Assembly: GCA_037349315.1 (NCBI GenBank)
Contig: JBAIAC010000128.1
Coordinates: 310,001 to 374,000 of the forward strand
Length of the DNA: 64,000 nucleotides
DNA from: Chelydra serpentina
Lineage: Eukaryota > Chordata > Testudines > Chelydridae
Reading direction: 5' to 3'
The position numbers were made by a program, and so were the translations under genes. Shown here piece by piece: positions 1-8,627 of the stretch; positions within the stretch are counted from its first letter, which is position 1, and the number at the start of each line of letters is the position of its first letter. Under the pieces are notes generated by a model. That model did not search any database. It was not told the DNA's origin and saw only the letters and a program-made list of their open reading frames with translations.

Positions 1-916
1 TTAACTTTTGCAAGGGCCTTATCAAGACCCGCAGCATTAATGATGTGTCCCAAATATTCAACAGAGAGCTGGAAGAATTCACACTTATCTTTGCGGACTC
101 GTTGGCCATACTCTTCCAGTCTTTGTAGGGTAGCCTCTAAATTCTTTAGGTGATCCTCATTCCTTCCAGTGACCAGAATGTCGTCCAGATAGCACTGAAC
201 TCCTGGCCAGCCACACAAGATCTGGTCCATAGCTCTCTGGAACAGGGCGGGAGCAGACGTTATTCCGAAGGGAAGGCGACAGTATCGATAAAGCCCCTTA
301 TGAGTCACAATAGTCAACAGCTCTTGGGACTTTTCATCGATGTGCATCTTTAAATATGCTTGACGCAGATCAATCTTACTGAACTTCTGTCCCCCAGCCA
401 GGGCCGCGAAGAGGTCATTGATGCGGGGAAGTGGGTATTGCTCTGCACACACCACCAGGTTGACAGTGACTTTAAAATCACCACAAATCCAGACGGAGCC
501 ATCTTTCTTCACTATTGGCACAATAGGAGTGGCCCATGGGCTATGGGTAACTGGTATTAGGACTCCATTGGTGACCAGCCGCTCCAGGTCTGCTTCAACT
601 TTCGGCCTGATGGCATATGGCACAGTTTGCGATTTGAGATATTTTGGTTGATTGTCAGGTTTAATGTTCAATGTCACAGTGATTTCCTTTATACTTCCCA
701 GATCCTCTCCAAAAAGAGCAGCATGTTTCCTTAGTATAGCGGTGAGACCGGTTTCTTCTTTAGTCATTCGGTGCACTTCTGCCCAATTCAGCTGAATCTT
801 CCCAAGCCAAGACCTACCCATTAAGGCTGGGTAATTACCTCTCACCACAAACAGTGGCAATTTAGCAGCCTGTCCATTGAGCTCCCCCTTAACATCAATA
901 GTGCCCAACATGGGCT
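1..916 (-). pseudogene. gypsy pol: protease C-terminus and reverse transcriptase, partial
   Basis: The minus strand reads open from about 916 to the window edge. It contains a palm motif of the form CYLDDI at about 178-195, which is the catalytic YxDD box of retroelement reverse transcriptase, and upstream RT blocks including an SxIDLRQAY-type motif near 355-385. The start is not visible because the upstream protease part is in another frame, with a frameshift close to 916-922. The role would be copying element RNA into DNA. It is truncated by the window edge. Confidence 0.85.
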
Positions 917-1331
917 CAGCTTCTCCCGTATGTCTTCAGAACAGTTTTTGTTGCCTTAAGCGGAAGATGCTGTAGCTTTTCGTTATACACAGTCTCGGAG
1001 CCCAGCGAGACGGCTGCACCGGTGTCCAGTTCCATGCGTGTAGGTTTGCATCCAACAACGGGGCTACCCAGTACCCATGTGAGCCCACTGCCAAAGACAA
1101 AACGTGCAGCGGCACTTCTTCTTGCGATGAGGTGTCACCTTGGCCATCCTGGGTCTGCTCTAGGGTATGCAGGTTTCCCTTTTTGGTCGGCCAGACCACA
1201 AGCCTCTTTTTCTTTTGTTTACAGGCACACTCAATGTGTCCCTTTTTGTCACAGTGTCGACACACCAGGTCCTTACACCAGCATTCGGATGCCCGGTGAC
1301 CTGGCTTACCACAGCGGTAACATTCCTGACT
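917..1331 (-). pseudogene. gypsy zinc knuckle and aspartic protease region, frameshifted
   Basis: On the minus strand a CCHC knuckle (C-x2-C-x4-H-x4-C) lies at about 1230-1262. It is followed by a linker and then the protease active-site motif MELDTGAA at about 1010-1035. The knuckle and the DTG motif are in different frames, with a break near 1040-1060, and a second break near 916-922 separates the protease from the reverse transcriptase. In the family these domains package the element RNA and cleave the polyprotein. Confidence 0.75.
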
Positions 1332-1958
1332 CTACACAGTTTTGTGGGTCGGTTCTTGTGACACCTTATGCACCCTAGGGGATGCACCGATGTATTGCGC
1401 CTCCTTTGTAGCCAGTTCCATGGAGACCGCAATAGCAACAGCCTTGTGTAAGGTAAGCTGAGCCTCTGTCAATAGGCGCTTCCGTATAGCGTCACTGTGC
1501 AGGCCACACACGAACCTGTCACGCAGGGCGTCATTTAACATCTCCTTACATTCACAGTGTTCCGCAAGCCTTTTTAAAGTTGCTACAAATTGTACAACTG
1601 GTTCATCTTCTTTTTGGTCTCTTTTGTGGAACCCGCTATATCTTTCAGCAGTTACCAGTGGTTTGGGGGGGAAATGGGACCCCAGGATTCCCACAATGTC
1701 ACTGTAAGATTTGGTCTCAGGCTTAACAGGGTGTAGTGAGCTGCGCCGCAGGGAGTAGGTTTTAGCCCCCACAACACTTAAGAATATTGGCACCTTCTTC
1801 TCTTCTGTAATGTCGTTGGCAATCACAAAAAGCTCCAAACGCTCAGTACACACGTGCCATTGCACTATGTTCTCCTCAAAGGGTTCCAGTGGCCCTGTAA
1901 GTGTAGCCATGGGTTTAGTTTCAGGTTTCACAGTCAGTGCCAACAAGCCAGTTCTCAC
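1332..1958 (-). CDS. gypsy Gag-like capsid protein, remnant
   Basis: This open frame of 208 codons resembles a Ty3/gypsy capsid (retrotransposon gag domain). It has an N-terminal part with a W residue in a VQWHVCTERLE-like block, a DxVxILGSHF-type segment and a helical region rich in charged residues with an FVxGL motif. The zinc knuckle that normally follows lies just downstream in another frame. Capsid would form the particle for reverse transcription. Its start codon is the first ATG of the open stretch, and the true start may lie upstream. Confidence 0.7.
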   Translation of the reverse strand: MRTGLLALTVKPETKPMATLTGPLEPFEENIVQWHVCTERLELFVIANDITEEKKVPIFLSVVGAKTYSLRRSSLHPVKPETKSYSDIVGILGSHFPPKPLVTAERYSGFHKRDQKEDEPVVQFVATLKRLAEHCECKEMLNDALRDRFVCGLHSDAIRKRLLTEAQLTLHKAVAIAVSMELATKEAQYIGASPRVHKVSQEPTHKTV

Positions 1959-2071
1959 CCCCTTCCAACAGCTAGAAGATTTTGATAGGGGGTTTTTTCT
2001 TTCTTTTTACCTTGACTTCTACTTTCCTCAGTTGCTGGGGCAGCACAGGGATCCCGTCCTCGTCGCCACTT

Positions 2072-2266
2072 CGTTGTATCCTGGGGCAGCAGGTTTAGGA
2101 AGAAATCATTTAACACACAGAGAGCTGAGAGCCATGGAAGCAGCCATTTATTTTCACACACTGAGCTGACCAAACCACCAAAACTGGCTGGGCTATCCCC
2201 TAATAATCTAACTCAGTTGCATAGCAACAACAAGGTGCTATTACCACGACAACCAAATACACAACA
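2072..2266 (-). repeat. Probable 5' LTR of the gypsy element
   Basis: On the minus strand this segment starts TGTTGTGTA and ends TACAACG, a near inverted repeat of the kind that bounds LTRs. It contains an AATAAA signal near 2147-2152. It is followed by TGGCGACGAGGAC, the usual position of a primer-binding site, and then the gag leader. It also contains a GTTGC-TAT-GCAAC palindrome near 2217-2229. The ends are inferred from the termini only, since no second LTR is in the window. Confidence 0.5.
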
Positions 2267-2549
2267 GGCAGCCTTGGAGAGGCTAAGCAGAACTCAGCCA
2301 ATCAGGAAAGTGTATTGGGAGAGCCAATCAGGAGAAGGGTCGCTTGGAGCAGCTCACATATAATGTGCTGCTCAGCAAAGCAAGAGTCAGTCACTCCTTG
2401 GAGTTTGGGGAGGGAGGACTGGCTGGCTTGGAGGAGGGAGAAGAGAGGGAACCATGATAAGAGCAAAAGACAGGCTCCCACGTCACTGGAGAGAGCAAGA
2501 CAAAGCCTTGGAACACCCAGGAGTGTTAGGAGGCAAAAGAGCTGCCCCA

Positions 2550-2620
2550 AGGTCCCACCAAGACTTGAACTCGGATTGCAGGATTCAAAGCCCTGAGTGC
2601 TGCCCTTACACCATGGGAGA
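2550..2620 (-). tRNA. tRNA-Gln(TTG), acceptor end degenerate
   Basis: This matches the vertebrate tRNA-Gln pattern with loop CTTTGAA, anticodon TTG, and a good TTCAA T loop. The first two acceptor bases (TC instead of GG) no longer pair with the 3' end, which still reads GGGACC. It lies upstream of a Lys gene in the same inverted Lys-Gln module seen in direct orientation at 16.1-16.6 kb and 20.9-21.4 kb. It is probably a fading copy. Confidence 0.7.
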
Positions 2621-2931
2621 TAACTCTGGGGTTTTCTGACTTGTGGTGTAGAAGAGCCTGGGCGGACAATTTGCCTCCCTTGCTCAAGGCCTCTCTGGCC
2701 AGCCCTGCATTTACTCAACAAGTCGGCACGCAGCGGTTTCCTGTAGACCCAGAAGCCTTTCTTCCTCCAGACTGTGCGGCCAGTGGGTGTGTGAGGAACT
2801 TGCCCCTTCAGTCCCAGGCAGAGAATGGCCTTTCCTAGGAAAGCCCAAGTCCTGAAAAGAAGAAAAGATAGTGTCAAGGACAATACTGCAGAGCTGCCTT
2901 TTGAAGTTCTTGGGGAATATGATGCTTTTTA

Positions 2932-3004
2932 CACCTGACAAAGGACTTGAACCCTGGACCCTCAGATTAAGAGTCTGGGGTTCTACCAACTGAGCTAGCC
3001 AGGC
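2932..3004 (-). tRNA. tRNA-Lys(CTT) in a Lys-TTT type body
   Basis: The body matches the Lys-TTT genes of this window but the loop reads CTCTTAA, giving anticodon CTT, still Lys. Acceptor GCCTGGC pairs with GTCAGGT through G-T pairs. The T stem is weakened (CAGGG against CCTTT). No run of four T follows within about 30 bases on the minus strand, so termination is uncertain. Confidence 0.75.
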
Positions 3005-3154
3005 TTACATGAGAGAAGGGCAAGGCTGGTGCAGAAGAGAAACTAGTCAAGAAAAAGAGGGCAGGAAACAATACAGAAAACTTGCTACTCTGGCTCCCTT
3101 AGCAGCCCTAGCCCCAGCCTGCTCCTCCATCTGGTGCCCAGAGAGCACCCAGAG

Positions 3155-3315
3155 ACGAGGGAGCGTCGTGTGTTTTTCACACCTGAGCAATATAATGATG
3201 CTGCAATAACTTTGTAGTGCAGACCTGGCCAAGGATTCACACACACACAGCTTGCCAGGAAAACGTCCCCTGCTCCTCTGCTTTGCAGAATCCAAACACA
3301 AGCAAAGGCCCAGGT
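3155..3315 (+). repeat. Dispersed flank repeat of the Thr/Val modules
   Basis: This block, with TTTTTCACACCTGAGCAATA near its start and a short CA run, recurs at about 13765-13910 (same strand) and 38555-38715 (inverted). It looks like an old DNA transposon fragment with a GTAGTGCAGACCTGGCC-type end that has been carried along with tRNA modules. Confidence 0.55.
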
Positions 3316-3357
3316 GGGGTCTGGCAGAGAGTCAGGTGTGGTTAGGTGGTAAGGGCA

Positions 3358-3431
3358 GGCACCATGGCTTAGCTGGTTAAAGCACCTGTCTAGTAAACAG
3401 GAGATCTTGCGTTCAACTCCCAGTGGTGCCT
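3358..3431 (+). tRNA. tRNA-Thr(AGT)
   Basis: The cloverleaf is complete. Acceptor GGCACCA pairs with TGGTGCC, anticodon stem CCTGT pairs with ACAGG around CTAGTAA, and the anticodon is AGT. The B box reads GCGTTCAACTCC, slightly off consensus. A TTTT pol III terminator lies about a dozen bases downstream. The flank at 3440-3850 is an inverted copy of that at 60.4-60.8 kb, where the partner gene is Thr(CGT). Confidence 0.9.
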
Positions 3432-3900
3432 TGTTGAGTGGCTTTTGGGGCACCTGGTATTGGCTAATCTCAGAAAACAAGATTCAGAGCTAGATGGACT
3501 TTTGGTCTAGCCCAGTGTGGCTGTTTTTATGGTTTAAATTACACTCCCAGGCACTGATAACAGAGTTACTGAAAGTTTGGGAGTTAAGATCCGACAGGTC
3601 CGTGTTCCAGTCCCCTCCCAGATGACCCCTCCCTCTGGGACAGGGGCAGGTCTGACTCTCACACCAAATGGCTCCTTGTGGCTGCCGGAATCTGTGGGAG
3701 GCTCATTTAGTTTACGCCGAGGGTGGAGTCCTGCTTTGTGCACCGTGTCTGAGAGTGAAAATCCTAAACCACCCTTTGAAATAACGAATGCAGCAGGACG
3801 TGTTATGGTCCCTGCCCCAAAGCAGACAGACCAATGGGGAACTGCCAGTGAGCCCAGGGTAATACTCCACGGCCAATTTCCCTTTGTCGCTTGCTAAACT
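3432..3900 (+). repeat. Thr-module flank, inverted copy of 60430-60830
   Basis: The region next to Thr(AGT) contains a CR1 3'-end fragment (about 3450-3535). Beyond it is some 300 bp with no gene, closely matching the complement of 60430-60740. It marks an old inverted segmental duplication that includes the Thr gene. Confidence 0.7.
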
Positions 3901-4335
3901 CCCTCCCAACCTCGTGGGGTCGCAGAGCCCGGCACTGAGCCTGAGCCGAGATGTCTACACTGCAAATTTACCACCCCACAGCCCAGCCCTGGGAGCCTGA
4001 GCTGGCACGGGGCAGCCCTGGGTGTTCATTGCAGTGTGGACATAGCCTAGCGTTACGTCTACACTGCCATTAACACACCCAAGTCACTGTTCTCAAACCC
4101 TGGCTCAGCTGATCCAGGCTTGTGGGGCTTGTGCTGCAGGGCTATAAAATTACAGTGTAGACGCTTGGGCTTGAGCCCAGCCTCTGAGATCCCACGAGGG
4201 GTGAGGGTCTCCGAGGCCGGGCTCCAGCCTGAGCCAAATGTCCACACTGCAGCTTTTAGCCCCACAACCTGAGACGGAGACGTCCAAGTCAGATGATCCA
4301 GGCCAGCCGGGCCGCAGGGCTTTTATCACAGTATA

Positions 4336-4527
4336 TCATAGAATCATAGAATCATAGAATCTCAGGGCTGGAAGGGACCTCAGAAGGTCATCTAGTCCAA
4401 CCCCCTGCTCAAAGCAGGACCAATCCCCAATTTTTGCCCCATCCCTAAATGGCCCCCTCAAGGATTGAACTCACAACCGTGGGTTTAGCAGGCCAATGCT
4501 CAAACCACTGAGCTATCCCTCCCCCCT
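4336..4527 (-). mobile_element. tRNA-derived SINE with CR1-like tail
   Basis: Read on the minus strand, this begins with a tRNA-like head (GGATAGCTCAGTGGTTTGAG, then GAGTTCAATCC). It continues through a GGGGGCCA block into a CR1-like 3' tail that ends in repeated ATTCTATG units. A direct repeat GTATA flanks it at 4331-4335 and 4528-4532. The paralogous site near 58625 has an uninterrupted GTATA and no SINE, so the insertion is clean and later than the duplication. Confidence 0.9.
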
Positions 4528-4608
4528 GTATAGATGCACTGAGGGACGTTTGCTAGGTTTTTATGCATTTGCACTGGAAAACATTGAGTGTTTCCATTCA
4601 TTTCAGGC

Positions 4609-4731
4609 TAGGGTGACCATATGTCCCAATTTTATAGGGACAGTCCCCATCTTGGGGTCTTTTTCTTATATAGGCTCCTATTACCCCCCACCCCCGTTCC
4701 GACTTTTCCCTTTTGCTGTCTGATCACCCTA
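4609..4731 (+). mobile_element. Short hAT-like MITE
   Basis: The element begins TAGGGTGACCA and ends TGATCACCCTA, an imperfect terminal inverted repeat. It is flanked on both sides by the 8-bp direct repeat TTTCAGGC (4601-4608 and 4732-4739). An 8-bp target duplication with TAGGG ends is typical of hAT elements. The core carries the CTTATATAGGCTCC segment seen in every copy here. There is no coding capacity. Confidence 0.85.
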
Positions 4732-4812
4732 TTTCAGGCATCCCCATTCGGTTGAACTCCTGAACGTAATGGAAATGGATATGCAATTTTTTGTTAAAGG
4801 ATGGGGTTTTTA

Positions 4813-4885
4813 AGGTGGCACTTGGAATTGAACCAGGGACCTTTAGATCTTCAGTCTAACGCTCTCCCAACTGAGCTACTTTGGC
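4813..4885 (-). pseudogene. Chimeric tRNA: Phe(GAA) 5' part joined to Cys 3' part
   Basis: From the 5' end through the T loop this is a tRNA-Phe with anticodon GAA (stem TTAGA, loop CTGAAGA). The last third (CCAAGTGCCACCTT) and the sequence beyond it match the tRNA-Cys genes at 49.8 and 58.9 kb. Acceptor GCCAAAG cannot pair with TGCCACC, so a mature tRNA is unlikely. The upstream flank is the Phe module and the downstream flank is the Cys module, so the join lies within the shared GGTTCAA of the B box. Confidence 0.85.
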
Positions 4886-5190
4886 GCCTACAGGACACAT
4901 TTCTGGCCTGCTGCTTCTCTGTCCAGGATGTTTTTGTCAGCCATGGAACACAAAAAGGACGTCATTGCGAGCGGCCCATGGAGGGAAGATGATTTTTTTT
5001 TCCTGCCTTGCTCAGCTTGACTTGCTTCCTCACCTCATTCCTGCCTTAGTTCCTGGGTTACCTGGTGGCTGCAGGAGACTGGGGCCCAGCGGCACGGGGA
5101 GGAATTTGGGCAGCTAGACCCCGGCAGCAAGAGTCCTGCCGCCACTTGCCGCCCCACCCTGTTCTCCCGGCTTCACCTACTGGCAGTTTC
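4886..5190 (-). repeat. Phe-module 5' flank, inverted copy of 24640-24890
   Basis: This contains the block with AAAAAGGACGTCATTGCGAG and the CCAGGTAACCCAGGAACTAAG-type stretch that also lie upstream of the Phe loci at 24.9 and 6.5 kb. It has no gene and shows that the Phe part of the chimera came with its own upstream region. Confidence 0.75.
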
Positions 5191-5475
5191 TTACATCAGA
5201 GACACTGTCCCCAAGCAGGACTAATGCTGAGACCTGGTGATCAGTGATCTCAGATCTGTTGGTCTACAGCAAGACTCAAAATTGAGTCTCTATCAGCTCG
5301 GTTGTTACACAGCGAAGACCAAAAGGGTCAAATGGTGCCTGGGCCCCTTAAGAAGAACCCAGCCCATCAAGTACCAGCACTTGGCTCTCTCCTCTCTCAA
5401 CTCCACTTAGCATTGTTTGGAGTCAATCCTTGCCTCTGTCAGCCTGGGGGACGGGGAGACCAGCCCTGAGCAAGG
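5191..5475. other. No gene seen
   Basis: Nothing recognisable was found between the Phe flank and the Ile gene apart from ordinary sequence with short ORFs. Confidence 0.6.
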
Positions 5476-5569
5476 GCTCCAGTGGTGCAACGGGTTTGCG
5501 CACAGTACTTATACAGCAGTGCTGAACGGGGACATGCTGAGGTTGTGAGTTCGAACCTCACCTGGAGCA
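5476..5569 (+). tRNA. tRNA-Ile(TAT) with a 20-bp intron
   Basis: Exon 1 runs to the loop ACTTATA (anticodon TAT), exon 2 resumes at ATGCTGAGG, and 5514-5533 is the intron. The position after the anticodon matches introns of vertebrate Ile(TAT) genes. Acceptor GCTCCAG pairs with CTGGAGC, the B box is GAGTTCGAACC, and a TTTT terminator follows at once. The gene should need splicing by the tRNA endonuclease. It is among the best preserved genes here and is single copy in the window. Confidence 0.93.
5514..5533 (+). other. Intron of tRNA-Ile(TAT)
   Basis: Twenty bases are inserted one base 3' of the anticodon, the canonical nuclear tRNA intron site. Its first bases CAGCAG resemble those of other vertebrate Ile(TAT) introns. 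Confidence 0.85.
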
Positions 5570-5639
5570 CTGGTTTTCATTAACCCAATGGCTTTGCCCA
5601 CTTCTTTGGCCCCATGGAACCTAAAATTCCCTCCCAGGG

Positions 5640-5880
5640 GACACTGAAGGGGGAGGAATCAAAAATGCCCCTTCACTTATCATCTCCTCTGCAGAGTGCA
5701 GGTCAGACACCACAAATCTACAATCCTTCCTCCCTCACCGGCCCCTATGCCACGATCTCTCAAGCAGAGCCCAGAGCGCTGCCCATCCTTTGAGCCCCCC
5801 GACACCCTCTCAATCTTTGCACCCCAAACCCTCCTTTCTACATGTGAAAATCCCCATCGGGGAGGGAGAGGAGCAGGGAG
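5640..5880 (+). repeat. Duplicated segment, second copy at 25920-26165
   Basis: The block starting GGGGGAGGAATCAAAAATGC is repeated with few changes at 25.9-26.2 kb. It holds no gene that I recognise, and the open frames in it are not conserved in a coding pattern. Confidence 0.75.
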
Positions 5881-6483
5881 CCAGCACTCTCGGTGGCAGG
5901 ATTATCTACGGCAGCGCTCTGAGTGGTTGGGGGCTGAGCTACACCCCTTCGGAGCTTTTCAGGGGTGAGATTTTGATGAATTGTAACACAAAGAAAATCT
6001 CTCCTGTTCGGGCCTGTTTGTCACCTTTTGCCCTTGTGCCCCCTCAGCCTCTGTTCTTCCGGATAGGGGAGGTGCAGAGACAAGCCCCAGGCTTTCTGTC
6101 ACAAAGTCTGTACCCACCTCTGAAATATTGCCGCTGGGAGAGTATGGCTCCCAATTCTCCCATAGAGGGATTGCAAGAGCGGCTACCCAGTTGGGCCTGG
6201 GTGTGTCAGAGATCCAGGCTATAGGGGGCAGGTGACCCAGGGCCTATAATGTCCCTGCCTGAGGGGAGGTCAATGCATGTGGTGGGCTGTGAGCACGACA
6301 GGTTTTTACCCTGTCCAGGTAACCCAGGAACTAAGGCAGGAATGGGGTGAGGGAGCAAGTCAAGCTGAGCAAGGCAGGAAAAAAAATTCATCTTCCCTCC
6401 ATGGGCCACTCGCAATGACGTCCTTTTTGTGTGCCATGGCTGACAAAAACATCCCGGACAGAGAAGCATCAGGTCAAAAAGGT

Positions 6484-6555
6484 GCAGAAGTAGTTAGTGG
6501 GGAAAGTGTTAGATTGAAGATCTAGAGATCCCAGGTTCAATCCCAGGCTTTGGCA
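6484..6555 (+). pseudogene. tRNA-Phe(GAA) pseudogene
   Basis: The anticodon arm (GATTGAAGATC) and 3' end (CTTTGGCA) are those of tRNA-Phe. The D arm is damaged (TAGTTAGTGGGGA in place of TAGCTCAGTTGGGA), the third acceptor pair is A-G, and the T stem has an A-A mismatch. Its flank (6270-6480) is the same Phe module as at 24.7 kb. Confidence 0.8.
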
Positions 6556-6649
6556 CGTACTTTGTTTTCACGGGTGGGCTGTTTTCTCGAAGCGCAGGGG
6601 TACCTTTACCCACCACGAGTCCCTCCTGTCAGGATCTCCAGCAGAAAAA

Positions 6650-6850
6650 GACACTGGGGGCTTGTGCCCACCTGGGCTTTCCTTCTTCTCTTGCTCTTTC
6701 TCAGCAAGGGGAAGGAAAAGAAGCTCCCCTTCCACCTGGAGTCACAAGGGCAAGAGAAGATTGACTTCCTCAGCGCTGGTTCCAGACCTTTGCTCTACCA
6801 CCTTGACCAGCTGCCACCATTTTCCCCACCCGCTATGAGAAGAAAGCCAA
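6650..6850 (+). repeat. Val-module 5' flank without its tRNA
   Basis: This holds the CTTGCTCTTTCTCAGCAAGG block and the CTGGAGTCACAAGGGCAAGAG block that precede Val genes at 25.3, 46.7 and 15.9 kb. No Val gene follows. Instead a single 57-bp-type unit and then a SINE occupy the place. Confidence 0.7.
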
Positions 6851-6851
6851 T

Positions 6852-6902
6852 TAGTGACACTGTTGCTCTCTGAGAGAGATGCTGCATTACCCCACATGGA
6901 GA
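6852..6902 (+). repeat. Single copy of the 57-bp minisatellite unit
   Basis: The segment has GTGACACTGTTGCTCTCTGA, then a GAGAGATGCTG block and a TTACCCCACATGG block, as in one unit of the four arrays, with a small deletion. It sits in a Val module at the same place where the large array at 14.2 kb begins. It may be the ancestral monomer or a collapsed array. Confidence 0.75.
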
Positions 6903-6907
6903 TATGC

Positions 6908-7077
6908 CTCTCTCATAGAGCTGAAAGGACTCTGAGCCCTGCTTTCATTAGCACGACCAAGTACTGCCCCCTGACAGATTTTTGCCCCAGATCCCTAAAT
7001 GGCGCCCTCAAGGATTGAACTCACACCACTGAGTTTAGCAGGCCAATGCTCAAACCACTAAGCTATCCCTCCCTCCT
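6908..7077 (-). mobile_element. tRNA-derived SINE with CR1-like tail, second copy
   Basis: The minus strand shows the same head (GGATAGCTTAGTGGTTTGAG, GAGTTCAATCC) as the copy at 4.4 kb, followed by the GCAGTACTTGGTC and AGCTCTATGAGAG tail of the longer subtype. Divergence from the other copy suggests a separate insertion. Confidence 0.85.
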
Positions 7078-7089
7078 GACTGATAGCAT

Positions 7090-7397
7090 AAATCATGGCC
7101 CCTGAATCTTGGGGGTGTGGGAGCCCGGGGGTCCCTCAGCACCATCTACTGTGTGGGGTGGTGGAAAGCCCCAAAGGGCCCATTGTACGCCTGGGGAGGG
7201 GGAAGCCCCAGGGGCCCGCTGCCACTCTGCCCACTGCAGGGGAAGCCCTGGGGGGCCTGTGGGGCCGGGCTCGGCTGGGTGTTTATTCATTTCATCACTG
7301 TGGAAGTGTAAACAGAGAGAATTTGCTCCTCTTTTGTATGTGGAACAAATAAAGGCGGCTGAATCATTTCCAGGGTTGTAAGTAAAAAAAGAGAAAC
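7090..7397 (-). repeat. Left arm of an inverted repeat around two initiator tRNA genes
   Basis: 7090-7469 and 8281-8640 are inverted copies that share the AATAAAGGCGGCTGAATCAT stretch and the initiator Met gene. The spacer between the arms is about 0.8 kb and holds an AAAAT microsatellite, two hAT MITEs and a CA microsatellite. Confidence 0.8.
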
Positions 7398-7469
7398 TAG
7401 CAGAGGATGGTTTCAATCCATCTACATCTGGGTTATGGGCTCAGCACGCTACCGCTGCATCACTCTGCT
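7398..7469 (-). tRNA. tRNA-iMet(CAT), slightly diverged
   Basis: The gene starts AGCAGAG and has the initiator hallmarks: an A1-T72 pair and a T loop with A instead of the usual TT (GGATTGAAACC). The anticodon loop is CCCATAA. One anticodon-stem pair is lost (CTGAG against CCCAG). A run of seven T follows downstream on the minus strand. Confidence 0.8.
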
Positions 7470-7556
7470 CTATGTGTGGAATCTCCCTGCAGGATCTAGT
7501 CACAGGGCAGCTGAGTTTGGCCAAGTAGGTTTTACTCCTGAAGGGATTCTGCCCAT

Positions 7557-7595
7557 AAAATAAAATAAAATAAAATAAAATAAAATAAAATAAAT
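7557..7595 (+). repeat. (AAAAT)n microsatellite
   Basis: About eight tandem AAAAT/TAAAA pentanucleotides lie in the spacer between the inverted initiator tRNA arms. Confidence 0.95.
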
Positions 7596-7644
7596 ATCTG
7601 TGCACAACATTTTTATTTGTCAATAAATAAATGTGGAGCCAGCA

Positions 7645-7745
7645 TAGGGTGACCAGATGTGCTGATTGTATAGGGACAGTCCCGATTTTGGGGTTTTTTT
7701 TGTATATAGGCTCCTCTTAACTCCCACCCCCTGTCCCCCCGCCCC
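7645..7745 (+). mobile_element. hAT-like MITE, 3' truncated
   Basis: This starts TAGGGTGACCAGATG and keeps the core GTATATAGGCTCC and the C-rich block, but no right terminal repeat is seen. It is the same family as 4609-4731. Confidence 0.75.
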
Positions 7746-7965
7746 GCAGATTTATTTGTTCCCCCGCAAAGAAATGACTTTCTTATGGGGAAGCAAATGG
7801 AAGCCACAAGCGTGGTCATGTGTCCCTCCCCAACAACGCAGGCATGTCATTGCAGAAAGGTGAAGCTTCACTACTGGGTCTGTGTCCCGGGGGAGGGGGC
7901 TGCAGGGTGATCTCCCATCTCTGTGCATCCGGTAGCCTGTGCTCCCCACTGCCATGCTGGAGGCT

Positions 7966-8099
7966 TAGGGTGACCAGACAGCATGGCAGTAGGGAGCACA
8001 GGGATGGGACAGGGGGTGGGGGTTAAGAGGAGCCTATATAAAAAAAAAGACCCACAAATCGGGACTGTCCCTATAAAATTGGAACATCTGGTCACCCTA
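7966..8099 (+). mobile_element. hAT-like MITE, complete, with 8-bp target duplication
   Basis: The ends are TAGGGTGACCAGA and TCTGGTCACCCTA. The flanks are TGGAGGCT at 7958-7965 and TGGAGGTT at 8100-8107, an 8-bp target duplication with one change. The core is in the reverse orientation (GGAGCCTATATAA). Confidence 0.9.
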
Positions 8100-8155
8100 T
8101 GGAGGTTCCATATTTATTTATTGACTAATAAATTTTGCATTATTTTAAAATATTA

Positions 8156-8219
8156 CACACAGACACACAAACGCACACCCACACACCCACCCACACACCC
8201 ACACACCCACACACCCACA

Positions 8220-8280
<61 letters not shown>
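8156..8280 (+). repeat. (CA)n / (CACACACCCA)n microsatellite
   Basis: Mixed ACACCC units pass into a pure CA run of about 50 bp. It directly abuts the first base of the initiator tRNA at 8281. Confidence 0.97.
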
Positions 8281-8283
<3 letters not shown>

Positions 8284-8352
8284 AGAGTGGCGCAGCGGCA
8301 GCGTGCTGGGCCCATAACCCAGAGGTCGATGGATCGAAACCATCCTCTGCTA
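8281..8352 (+). tRNA. tRNA-iMet(CAT) abutting a CA repeat
   Basis: The anticodon stem-loop is perfect (CTGGG CCCATAA CCCAG) and the T arm GATGG ATCGAAA CCATC is of initiator type. The acceptor reads AGGAGAG, so the third pair with CTCTGCT is G-G. The gene has no unique 5' leader: the CA microsatellite runs up to its first base. No TTTT occurs within 25 bases downstream. Confidence 0.8.
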
Positions 8353-8627
8353 GCTTCTGTTGTATTACTTACAGCCCTGGAAATGATTCAGCCGCCTTCT
8401 TTGGTTCCGCATAGAAACGAGGAGCAAATTCTCTCTGTTTACACTTACACAGCGATGACAGGAAGGAATAAACACCCAGCAGAGCCCGGCCCCACAGGCC
8501 CCCAGGGGCTTCCCCTGCAGTGGCCAGAGTGGGAGCGGACCCCTGGGGCTCCCCCCTCCCCAGGGGTACAATGGGCCCTTTGTAGCTTTCCAGCACCCCA
8601 CACAGTAGATGGTGCTGAGGGGCCCCC
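8353..8627 (+). repeat. Right arm of the initiator tRNA inverted repeat
   Basis: This is the complement of 7130-7397 with moderate divergence. Its outer end runs straight into the first 57-bp array. Confidence 0.8.

Larger units (their letters stand above)
1..2266 (-). mobile_element. Ty3/gypsy LTR retrotransposon, 5' part, decayed
   Basis: Read on the minus strand, this stretch holds a short LTR-like segment, a gag frame, a CCHC zinc knuckle, an aspartic protease motif and a reverse transcriptase that runs off the left edge of the window. The order gag-protease-RT is that of Ty3/gypsy elements. At least two frame breaks separate the domains, so this copy is not able to make an intact polyprotein. 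The integrase and 3' LTR would lie outside the window. Confidence 0.85.

Noticed and set aside
4440..4525. Possible minus-strand tRNA gene with an anticodon-like GCTAAAC loop
   Set aside because: It is the tRNA-derived head of a SINE with a CR1-like tail; no acceptor stem closes.
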